Under the pieces are notes generated by a model, which was not told the origin of the DNA, made no database searches, and saw only the letters and a list, made by a program, of their open reading frames with translations. Positions 1 to 6,700 of a stretch of 11,553 nucleotides of DNA are shown one piece after another (within the stretch, counting starts at the first letter, position 1; every line of letters starts with the position of its first letter). This DNA comes from an uncultured Eisenbergiella sp. (GTDB lineage: Bacteria > Bacillota > Clostridia > Lachnospirales > Lachnospiraceae), in the NCBI GenBank assembly GCA_910585455.1, contig CAJUEL010000079.1, forward strand, positions 1-11,553, given 5' to 3'. The translations under genes and the position numbers were made by a program.

Positions 1-53
1 GGTAAGCACGGTGCTGTGAGAGGACGGCGGCTAGTCACCGCCTCCTACTCGAT
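1..53 (+). mobile_element. 3' end of a group II intron (partial domain V plus domain VI)
   Basis: This is the RNA tail of a bacterial group II intron; the rest lies left of the window. Positions 1-15 (GGTAAGCACGGTGCT) look like the 3' strand of domain V, the catalytic hairpin. A short linker leads into domain VI: GAG (18-20) and AGGA (21-24), an unpaired C (25), and GGCGG (26-30) pair across loop CTAGTCA with CCGCC (38-42), TCCT (43-46) and CTC (48-50). This leaves A47 as a single bulged adenosine. A47 is seven bases from the end of the motif (…CTCGAT, 47-53), where the branch-point A should be, and the terminal AT fits the 3' AY rule. The TGTGAGAGG…CTACTCGAT layout matches bacterial group II introns known to me. 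The encoded reverse transcriptase is not in the window. The intron end falls 59 bases past the stop of the convergent gene at 113, so it breaks no visible gene. The exact junction is inferred. Confidence 0.8.
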
Positions 54-112
54 CGCCTGCGCGCAGGGGAGAAGCTGACTGCCGGCAGCCGTGCCTGATA
101 CAGCGCATGCGC
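54..112. other. Palindrome-rich spacer (3' exon of the group II intron)
   Basis: This short non-coding stretch lies between the intron end and the stop codon of the SpoIID-like gene. It contains perfect palindromes CCTGCGCGCAGG (56-67) and CTGCCGGCAG (79-88); a third, AGCGCATGCGCT (102-113), runs into the stop codon. None is followed by a T-tract in either direction, so I do not call an intrinsic terminator. They may still form structure in the 3' UTR of the minus-strand gene, or may have helped define the intron target. No reading frame is supported. Confidence 0.4.
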
Positions 113-1378
113 TCATGTTCCCGGTTCCGCGATCCGGGAGACAGCCACGTAAACGTTGGAAATTTCAAACCAGGTGGGATAGTCCACGATGCCGGAGACG
201 GGCAGGTTGAAAATCCGCTGGAATGCCCGCACCGCATCCGCGGTCTGGTTGCCGTAGATGCCGTCCGCCGTGATTTTGGGAATGGCGGGATAATTCTGGG
301 CGATGCGGTTTAGCTGATTCTGGATCTGGCGCACCTTGCCGCCGGAGGCGCCGATGTTTAAGTTATAGCCGGGCCAGGAGGAGGGAACGCCGCTGACGGC
401 GGTCGCCGTATTGATGTACATATCGTTGCCATAGTAATAGCGCAGAATTTCAATGGCGGAATAGCCCTGTTCTCCCAGATAGCTGGAGCCCCACTGGGAA
501 AGTCCCTGGCAGGTGACCCGGTCGCCGTCGCAGTAGCTTGTGAAAATGGGCTGCTGCACGCCGGGGCGGGACAGATAGTTGGCAAAAATGTTATCCACCA
601 GCCGGCCGATGTTGCTGTAGATGTTGCGCCCATAGATGAACTTCTGGTCATAGGCGGTGGAGGAGGTGATGGTGAAGGGAAGTCCGCGCGCCCGATACCA
701 CTCTGTGTATACCCGGTTTAAGGTGAAGGACTGAATCGCCAGAATGTTGGCATAAATGCTGCTTTCCGGCCAGGTGGCGTAGATTTCCGAGGACGCCACA
801 TTTTTGATGTAGTCCTTATAGCGGATATAGTAGTTTGGGGCGCTCGTATCGCTGGGCAGACCGTCATGCACGATGATGTATTCCGGAATGACCACGCGGC
901 TTAAAACGATTTCTCCGCTTTCCGGGTCGATTTTGATTTCTTCCTCCGGTATTTTGGGAGGATACTCTCCGTAGAGCGTGTGCTCCGGTATGTTGATATC
1001 CTCCTCGGCCTCTCCGCCCGCCGTCTCCAGCGGATTCATGGAAACATTTTGCAGGGAAAGCTCGTCAGGCAGGATTTCCGAGCCGACAATGCTGACAGGC
1101 TCATAGCCCGGCGCGGTCACGGTGATGTTATAGTCCGTGTAGGGGCGGGGCTGCTGCGGCTCCAGAGAATAGGCGATATTGGGGGCGGAAAGCTCCACCA
1201 CCTCCGTCTGCCCGGATTCGTCCGTGATGAGCTGTTCCAGCACATTTTCCGGCGCATCGCTGTTCGATATGGTGACGGTGGCGTCCTTGACCGGGATAAA
1301 GCCCACGGAGGAGGTGACGTTCACCTGCAGTGTGCCCCTGAAGGATGGCTCCTGTGCGGCATAAATGGATTTTGACAT
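113..1378 (-). CDS. SpoIID-like / peptidoglycan-binding protein (421 aa)
   Basis: Probably a peptidoglycan-acting or spore-associated protein. Three regions can be seen. Residues ~13-115 form a beta-rich domain like a carboxypeptidase-regulatory (transthyretin-like) fold (…VPVKDATVTISN-type pattern, then YTDYNITVTAPGY). An acidic, proline-rich linker follows. Residues ~165-325 resemble SpoIID/LytB: VASSEIYATWP with E198 at the position of the SpoIID catalytic glutamate, then Y-G-R, CDGDRVTCQGLSQWG (C283, C290) and ILRYYYGND. Residues ~345-410 look like a PG_binding_1 repeat (ADGIYGNQTADAVRAFQ). SpoIID is a lytic transglycosylase of engulfment. This protein lacks the N-terminal membrane anchor and any signal peptide, so where it acts is unclear. 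The start at 1378 is preferred over an in-frame ATG at 1393 because GAGGT lies five bases upstream; the 1393 ATG has only a weak site and would add five residues. It is separated from the upstream permease gene by 164 bases and is probably its own unit. Confidence 0.85.
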   Translation of the reverse strand: MSKSIYAAQEPSFRGTLQVNVTSSVGFIPVKDATVTISNSDAPENVLEQLITDESGQTEVVELSAPNIAYSLEPQQPRPYTDYNITVTAPGYEPVSIVGSEILPDELSLQNVSMNPLETAGGEAEEDINIPEHTLYGEYPPKIPEEEIKIDPESGEIVLSRVVIPEYIIVHDGLPSDTSAPNYYIRYKDYIKNVASSEIYATWPESSIYANILAIQSFTLNRVYTEWYRARGLPFTITSSTAYDQKFIYGRNIYSNIGRLVDNIFANYLSRPGVQQPIFTSYCDGDRVTCQGLSQWGSSYLGEQGYSAIEILRYYYGNDMYINTATAVSGVPSSWPGYNLNIGASGGKVRQIQNQLNRIAQNYPAIPKITADGIYGNQTADAVRAFQRIFNLPVSGIVDYPTWFEISNVYVAVSRIAEPGT

Positions 1379-1401
1379 AATGACCTCACGCATTTTTTCC
1401 G

Positions 1402-1422
1402 GCAGCCCTTTGACAGGGCTGC
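1402..1422 (-). other. Perfect 8-bp hairpin upstream of the SpoIID-like gene
   Basis: GCAGCCCT (1402-1409), TTGAC, AGGGCTGC (1415-1422) is a perfect GC-rich stem-loop about two dozen bases upstream of the start at 1378. On the minus strand it is followed by A residues, not U, so it does not look like an intrinsic terminator for the permease gene. It may be a leader hairpin of the downstream mRNA. No function is assigned. Confidence 0.45.
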
Positions 1423-1433
1423 GCTCTTATTCC

Positions 1434-1461
1434 AGAATATGCCGGAAAATGAAATGTGTGT
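1434..1461 (-). promoter_or_regulatory. Possible sporulation-sigma promoter for the SpoIID-like gene
   Basis: On the minus strand CATATTCT (1441-1434) fits the sigma-K -10 pattern CATANNNT and matches 6 of 8 positions of the sigma-E -10 CATACAMT. An AC dinucleotide, the sigma-K -35 signature, occurs 16 bases upstream within the ACACAC run (1461-1456). No good sigma-A promoter is visible in the 164-base gap. These motifs are short, so support is weak; the main argument is the fit with a SpoIID-domain product. Confidence 0.3.
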
Positions 1462-1542
1462 TTCCTCTCTTTTATCAGGCGCCGGATGTTGTATACATGG
1501 CAGGGCGCGTTGCCGGGCATAGAGAAAACAGGAATCTCTTTT

Positions 1543-2373
1543 TCAGTCCAGGTTCAGATTCCTTTTCAAAAGATAGTGGCACAGAACAAAGCAGGCGACG
1601 GACAGCACAAGGCTTGCAAAAAATCCGCAAAGAAATACGGCGTCCATGAGCAGGGGATAAACCAGGGTTGGAGCGCTCACGGCGGAATCCGGCACTTTGG
1701 TGATGATGATACCGGTGAGGGCGGGCACCATGAAAATGGAAGAAACCGCGGATACCAGCGCATGCAGGCCCAGGTAGCAGATGACGGAGGAAAACACCTT
1801 ATGCTTCCCGAACAGCTGTCCCAGGCAGACCGCGGCATAAAGCTGCAGGACGGCAAACAGGCCGGAAACCAGCGTGTAAGGGATGAAATAGAACAGGAGT
1901 TCCCAAAGGTTATCGCCAAACAGCATGGAAAAGGCCTCTTTCAGCTCTGCAAATTCCCCCGGCGAAAGATAGCCGATCTTCGGCAGGGCGAGCGCGGTGA
2001 CGGGCAGGACGGTGACCGTGGTGACGATTCCCGTGATATAGGTCCAGAGCATGCCGTTGCACATTTTGGAGACCAGATGCATCCAGGCGGGAACCGGAAG
2101 CGTATGCATCAGATAGCCCTCGTCCGTATACATATTTTTGTAAAAACGGATGCCCAGATAAATCAGGATGAGCAGGGAAAGGGCGGCCGCCAGGAAGGAA
2201 TAGGCGATGAACAGCAAAAGGTTTCCCACATGGATTTCCACCTCCGGCGTGAGCGCAGGGAAAAAATGGTAATACAGCGCGGCAATGCCGGTCAGGATGG
2301 CAAAGGAAAAAAGGCCCAGAGCAGGGAGCTTACAGGTCTCCGTCCACTCGTGTATGAACAGTTTTTTCAGCAT
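1543..2373 (-). CDS. ABC transporter permease (276 aa)
   Basis: An integral membrane protein with about six hydrophobic segments (roughly residues 18-37, 50-75, 107-130, 160-182, 195-222 and 240-268), as expected for an ABC-2-type permease working with the ATPase encoded just upstream. After the second segment is the sequence YKNMYTDEGYLMHTLPV, which I recognise from permeases paired with YtrA-type regulators in Clostridia. Its ATG overlaps the ATPase stop (ATGCTGA, 7 bases), implying translational coupling, and GGGAGGTG lies upstream. The substrate cannot be read from sequence. Relatives are linked to export or sensing of cell-envelope antibiotics, or to lipid handling, so a stress-response exporter is plausible but inferred. 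No T-rich terminator is evident after the stop. Confidence 0.85.
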   Translation of the reverse strand: MLKKLFIHEWTETCKLPALGLFSFAILTGIAALYYHFFPALTPEVEIHVGNLLLFIAYSFLAAALSLLILIYLGIRFYKNMYTDEGYLMHTLPVPAWMHLVSKMCNGMLWTYITGIVTTVTVLPVTALALPKIGYLSPGEFAELKEAFSMLFGDNLWELLFYFIPYTLVSGLFAVLQLYAAVCLGQLFGKHKVFSSVICYLGLHALVSAVSSIFMVPALTGIIITKVPDSAVSAPTLVYPLLMDAVFLCGFFASLVLSVACFVLCHYLLKRNLNLD

Positions 2374-3080
2374 GAAAACACCTCCCGGAAATAGGCATCC
2401 ACAGATTTATTGCAGGTATCGCGGATATCCTCCACGCTGCTGGTGAGGGTGATATGCCCGTCTTTCATAAAAATCACGTCGTCTAAAATGGCCTCCACGT
2501 CGGAAATCAGGTGTGTGGAGAGCAGGATGGTCGCATCCTCGTTGTAATCCTGAATGATGGTCCTTAAAATAAAATCTCTGGCGGCAGGGTCCACGCTGGC
2601 GATGGGCTCATCCAGAATGTACAGCTTCGCCCTGCGGCTCATGACCATGATGAGCGCAACCTTCTCCTTGGTACCTTTGGAAAGCGCCCTTAAATGACAG
2701 TCCTTCTCAATCCGCAGAGAATCCAGCATGGAAAGCGCTTTATTTTTGTCAAAATCTTTGTAAAAGTCCGTAAAATAGGACAGTAATTGTGATATCCTGA
2801 TCGTATCGGGCAAATAGGAACGGTCCGGCAGATAGGAAACGCAGGCCTTGGTCTGGGGACCGGGCAGGCTGCCGTTTATCAGGATCTGCCCCCTGCTGGG
2901 GACGAGCAGCCCGTTCATGAGCTTGATCAGCGTTGTTTTGCCGCTGCCGTTGGGACCCAAAAGCCCGATGATCCGTCCTTTGGGAAGATCCAGACTGATA
3001 TCATCCACCGCGATATGCTTTCCATACCTTTTTGTCAGATTCCGGACAGAAACCAGACTGCCTGTATGCATTTCATTCAT
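2367..3080 (-). CDS. ABC transporter ATP-binding protein (237 aa)
   Basis: The nucleotide-binding subunit that powers the permease encoded next. It has Walker A GPNGSGKT (residues 42-49), a signature region ALSKGTKEK (132-140), Walker B LYILDEP (153-159) with catalytic E158, a D-loop SVD (162-164) and H-loop STH (188-190). Two points differ from the textbook pattern: the signature reads LSKGT instead of LSGGQ, and the Q-loop region reads YLPDRSYLPD (83-92) with no glutamine. Both appear in BcrA/YtrB-like ATPases as I recall them. The frame is open to 3170, but its first 30 codons lie inside the GntR gene and have no start signal. ATG 3080 overlaps the GntR stop (ATGAATGA) and has GGGAGGTGG plus AAAGG upstream, so I choose it. 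ATG 3071 is a less likely alternative. Confidence 0.9.
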   Translation of the reverse strand: MNEMHTGSLVSVRNLTKRYGKHIAVDDISLDLPKGRIIGLLGPNGSGKTTLIKLMNGLLVPSRGQILINGSLPGPQTKACVSYLPDRSYLPDTIRISQLLSYFTDFYKDFDKNKALSMLDSLRIEKDCHLRALSKGTKEKVALIMVMSRRAKLYILDEPIASVDPAARDFILRTIIQDYNEDATILLSTHLISDVEAILDDVIFMKDGHITLTSSVEDIRDTCNKSVDAYFREVFSC

Positions 3081-3447
3081 TGTCCTTTTCCACCTCCCTT
3101 TCGGATAAAAGCTCGATAATTTCTGCAGGCTCAAAGCCCAGCCTGCGCATCCGGGTAAGAAACTGGTCAACCTGGCTGGCAGCCAGTTCCAGCCGTATTT
3201 TCTGGATCATTGCGATATCCTCCGTGACCATGCGTCCGCTGGTGCGCATGGTGATGATGAGCCCGGTACGTTCCAGATCGGCGAAGGCCTTCTGCATCGT
3301 GTTGGGATTGACGGCGGCGTCCAGGGCGAGCTCCCGCACGGAGGGAAGCCTTGCGCCCGGATTGTATACGCCCGAAACGATGTCCGTTTTGATCCGCTCC
3401 TCGAGCTGGGCGTAGATCGGTCGGTCCGAATCAAGTGTCCATGCCAT
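3073..3447 (-). CDS. GntR-family (YtrA subfamily) transcriptional repressor (124 aa)
   Basis: A short GntR regulator. Residues ~10-77 form the winged helix-turn-helix: PIYAQLEERIKTDIVSGVY, then GARLPSVRELALDAAVNPNTMQKAF and the wing LERTGLIITMRTSGRMV. The ~45-residue C-terminal tail is only long enough for dimerisation helices, typical of the YtrA subfamily, which lacks a large effector domain. It is the first gene of a regulator-ATPase-permease operon; members of this subfamily usually repress their own operon and respond to envelope stress or antibiotics (family knowledge). AAAGGAG sits seven bases before the ATG at 3447. The promoter and dyad operator immediately upstream support autoregulation. 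It overlaps the ATPase gene by eight bases. Confidence 0.92.
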   Translation of the reverse strand: MAWTLDSDRPIYAQLEERIKTDIVSGVYNPGARLPSVRELALDAAVNPNTMQKAFADLERTGLIITMRTSGRMVTEDIAMIQKIRLELAASQVDQFLTRMRRLGFEPAEIIELLSEREVEKDNE

Positions 3448-3461
3448 GATAGTCTCCTTTC

Positions 3462-3491
3462 TATTGTATTATTAACATAGTACAATAATAC
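3462..3491. promoter_or_regulatory. Dyad operator for the YtrA-type repressor
   Basis: Two overlapping perfect inverted repeats cover the -10 box and the likely transcription start. One is GTATTATT (3466-3473), ten bases, AATAATAC (3484-3491). The other is TATTGTA (3462-3468), twelve bases, TACAATA (3481-3487). Dyads of this type over the promoter are where YtrA-family proteins bind to shut off their own operon. The site is read directly; the identity of the binding protein is inferred from position. Confidence 0.7.
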
Positions 3492-3513
3492 TATTTCCTT
3501 AGACGAAAGTCAA
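3485..3513 (-). promoter_or_regulatory. Sigma-A promoter of the GntR-ABC operon
   Basis: On the minus strand the -35 box TTGACT (3513-3508) and -10 box TATTAT (3490-3485) are separated by exactly 17 bases. Each differs from consensus at a single position. The start codon at 3447 lies about 38 bases beyond the -10, giving a short leader with an AAAGGAG site. Confidence 0.85.
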
Positions 3514-3631
3514 TGGGCAATTTGTACACGATTGTTCCCGTATGTTGCTGTTCATGCCGCCGGGGGTAGCCTGCCAGCGGTCTGGTTTCCTCCCTCCCGT
3601 TCTCTCCGCCAGTGTGGAATGACATTGGTGG

Positions 3632-3660
3632 TTGCGCGAACTATTTTTTTGGGGTAAAAT
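3632..3660 (+). promoter_or_regulatory. Probable promoter of the three-gene unit
   Basis: TTGCGC (3632-3637), 17 bases, TAAAAT (3655-3660). The -10 is good and the -35 keeps only the TTG. It lies about 65 bases upstream of the large gene, in the 277-base divergent region shared with the GntR operon. Transcription from here would carry the hairpin at 3679-3708 in the leader. The rest of the divergent region (3514-3631) shows no clear gene or site. Confidence 0.5.
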
Positions 3661-3678
3661 GGAGGATGAATTGTGAGG

Positions 3679-3708
3679 GTAACAGCTCAGACAAGTCTGA
3701 GCTGTTAC
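3679..3708 (+). repeat. 30-nt perfect palindromic hairpin next to the RBS (element 1)
   Basis: GTAACAGCTCAGAC (3679-3692), AA, GTCTGAGCTGTTAC (3695-3708): fourteen paired bases with a two-base centre. It is followed by TTGT and then GAGGAG, the ribosome binding site of the large gene. A related element occurs at 10493-10522. There is no T-tract after it, so it is not a simple terminator. A role in translation control, mRNA stability or protein binding is inferred. Confidence 0.85.
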
Positions 3709-3724
3709 TTGTGAGGAGAGGGAT

Positions 3725-6700
3725 GTGGTGATGAGACAGCTAAGAGAGCGGATCATGGCGGACGGCTGGCGGCCGGTGGAGGGCTCGCTTCTGTTTTCCC
3801 ACAAGCAGGTGGAGCTGACGGTTGCGCCGGGAGAGATGGCAGAGGGAAGCTTTGGCATAACCTCCACGGCAGGGGCGAAGACGGAAGGCTTTGTGCGCGC
3901 GCAGGACGAGCGGATGCAGTGCCCTGTGGAGACGTTTCTGGGGGAAAACGAGACAATCGAATACCGGTTCAACGCGGCAGGCATGCAGGCCGGCGAGACG
4001 CGCAGCGGGCGTTTTTTTGTGATATCCAACTGCGGGGAATTCGAATTGCCCTGGAAGGTGACCGTTCGTGATGTGCCGCCTGTAAGCTCGCTGGGAGAAA
4101 TCCGCAATCTGTTTCATTTTACCAATCTGGCCCGGGCAAACTGGCCGGAAGCGGTGAAGTTTTTTTATACGAAGGAATGCAAAAGAATCTGTGGGGAAGA
4201 GAACGAGGAGCTGTTCAATCTGTACCGGGGATTTTCCAGAAGCCTGGGCAATGAACTGAATGTGGAGGAATTTCTCGTCGCTGTGAACAAAAAGCAGCCC
4301 GTGGGATTTTCGGCTGCCCCCACGGAGCTTCATATCCCGGAGGTCAGAGGGAATATGAACGCGGAGATTCAGATCACCAGGACCTGCTGGGGACCCGTGC
4401 GGATCCGGGTGGAGGTATCGGGCGATTTTTTGAACGTGGAAAAGAGCTGGCTGGGCGAGGACGATTTTCTGGGAAACCAGTGCAGGCTGTCGGTTTTTCT
4501 GGATGAGGACAGGATGCATGCGGGCAGGAATTTCGGGCAGGTGACGCTCGTTTATGTGCACGGGCGGATGGAGATTCCCGTGGTCGCGACAAAGAGCCGG
4601 CTGTCCGGGAAGGAAAAGGCAAAGCGGTATCGGGAGCTGAAGAAAGAAAATCTGCGCATGGTGCAGCTTTACCAACAGCTGCGCATGAAGCGGATCGGGG
4701 TAAAGGAGTGGGAGAGCAGCGCGAAGGAATGCGCGGAACGCATGGCAGCGCTCGCGGACAAAAGCGTGGTTCCCCGGCTTTTTCTCGCTCAGCTTCTTTT
4801 GACGCAGGAGAAGAAGGACGAGGCGAAAAGGATTCTGGAGCGGGTGGCAGGCACGATCCGGGAGACGGGACCGGCGGTTTACTGCTATTATTTATATTTA
4901 ACCACCCTTTACAATCAGGAAGAAACCTATGTGCAGAAGGTTGAGCGGCGGGTGGAGCAGGTCTTTGCCCAGAATCCCGGCGAGTGGCGGATTGCATGGC
5001 TGCTTTTGTTTTTGTCCCGGGATGTGAACAGAAGCGCTTCGAAAAAGTGGCAGTTTCTGGAGGAGCAGTTTTTGGCGGGCTGCAAAAGCCCCGTATTGTA
5101 TCTGGAGGCGATTTTGCTGCTCAACGCCAGCCCGACGCTGATTTTGAAGCTGGACGGGAATGTCAGGCGGCTGTTGATGTACGGCGCAAAAAACCGGCTT
5201 CTGGGCGCTGACCTGACGGGACATGTGCTGTATCTGATCAACCGGGAGAAATATTATGATCCGGTTTTGTTCGGAATTTTGAAGCATATCTGGGAGGGCA
5301 GAAAGGACGCGGAAACGCTGCAGGCGATATGCACGCTGCTGGTCAAGGGCAATAAGACCGGGGAGGCATATTTTGGCTGGTATGAAAAGGGTGTGGAGAA
5401 GAAGCTGCGGATCACCCGGTTGTACGAATATTATCTGATGAGCATGGACTTAAATCAGGAGCGGGAAATACCCAAAAGCGTTCTTCTGTATTTTGCCTAT
5501 CAGAGCAATCTGGATTATGCCTGTGCGGCATATCTGTATGCGTATGTGGAAAAACACAGGGAGGAGGAGCCGGATCTTTATATCGCCTATCGGGCGCAGA
5601 TTGACCGCTTTGTGCCCGAGCAGCTCTATAAGGGAAGGGTAAACCGGAATCTGGCGTATCTTTACCGGACCTTTTATAAGCAGGAGGAGCTTTCCGGCGA
5701 ACAGGCGAAGGCGCTGGCGGCGCTGTTTTCCAGCGTAGAGATTTCCTTTGCGGGGGAAGAAAAGCGGCTGGTGGTGGTACATGCCAGGCTAAAGGGAGAA
5801 AGAGCCTATGTGGTAAGAGACGGACAGGCCCATGTGGATCTGTACAGCGGCGAGGATATGATCTTTGCAGAGGACAGTGAGAAAAACCGCCGTCTGATCA
5901 ACCGGGAGGTGAAGGTGCGTCCCCTCATGGGCAGGCTTTCCTTCCTGCTTCCGGGGAAGAGCGGCAGCGATGCCGCCCTGCCGGATGTGGAAGCGTTGCA
6001 GCAAAAGGTCGCGCCTTATGCGAAGGATGTGCTTTCCTTCCAGCTGACCGTGACGGATGCAAAGCAGGTGGCGGTACGGCATGAGAACGCAGAAAGCTAT
6101 CTGGCGATGGTGCAGGAGCCGGTGCTGACCGGCGCTTATGGGCGCAAGGTCCGTAGCGCGCTGGTGAAGTTTTTCTTTGAGGAAGGATATGCGCAGGGGC
6201 TGGATGATTTGCTTGCAAGGCTGGAGCCGGGGGATGTGGATGCTACAGACAAGGACGATGTAGTGCGTTATATGGTTCTGCAGGGATTTTATGAAAAGGC
6301 GTATGAATGGCTCTGGGGAATGGACTTTGAAAAGCAGGATGCCCGGATCCTGCTGCGGCTGTGCAGCAGGCTTTTGGAGCAGAAGCAGTATGCGCAGGAA
6401 GACAGAATGACAATGCTGTGTTTTCACGCGGCTGTGCGGGGAAAGTATGACGGGGCTATTCTGCAGCAGCTCAATGACCGGTATGAGGGCAGCATCGGGG
6501 CGATGGAAGCGCTCAAAAATGCGGCGGAGGGCTTTGGCATCAACACCTATGCGCTCTGCGAGAGGCTGATGGAGCAGATGCTCTATACCCAGAAGGATGT
6601 GACGGAGCGGATGGATCTGCTGCGCCAGTATGTGTCCGAGGGAGGCAGGATCGAGCTGGAGATCGCCTTTTTACATCGTTGCGCCTATAGTCATGTGATG

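Noticed and set aside
1456..2394. 312-aa plus-strand reading frame
   Set aside because: It lies antisense to the permease gene. Its composition is rich in G, Q, H and R and low in hydrophobic order, with no recognisable domain, whereas the minus strand gives a clear membrane protein overlapping its operon partner.
3081..3170. N-terminal extension of the ABC ATPase to an ATG at 3170
   Set aside because: Those 30 codons overlap the GntR gene in another frame and encode a sequence unlike ABC ATPase starts. ATG 3080 has upstream SD-like sequence and the usual overlap.
3679..3708. Intrinsic terminator
   Set aside because: The stem is strong, but it is followed by TTGTGAGGAG instead of a T-tract and sits directly before a ribosome binding site.
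3740..4675. 311-aa minus-strand frame inside the giant gene
   Set aside because: It is antisense to the N-terminal part of the 1206-aa gene, shows no motif, and has no good ribosome site.
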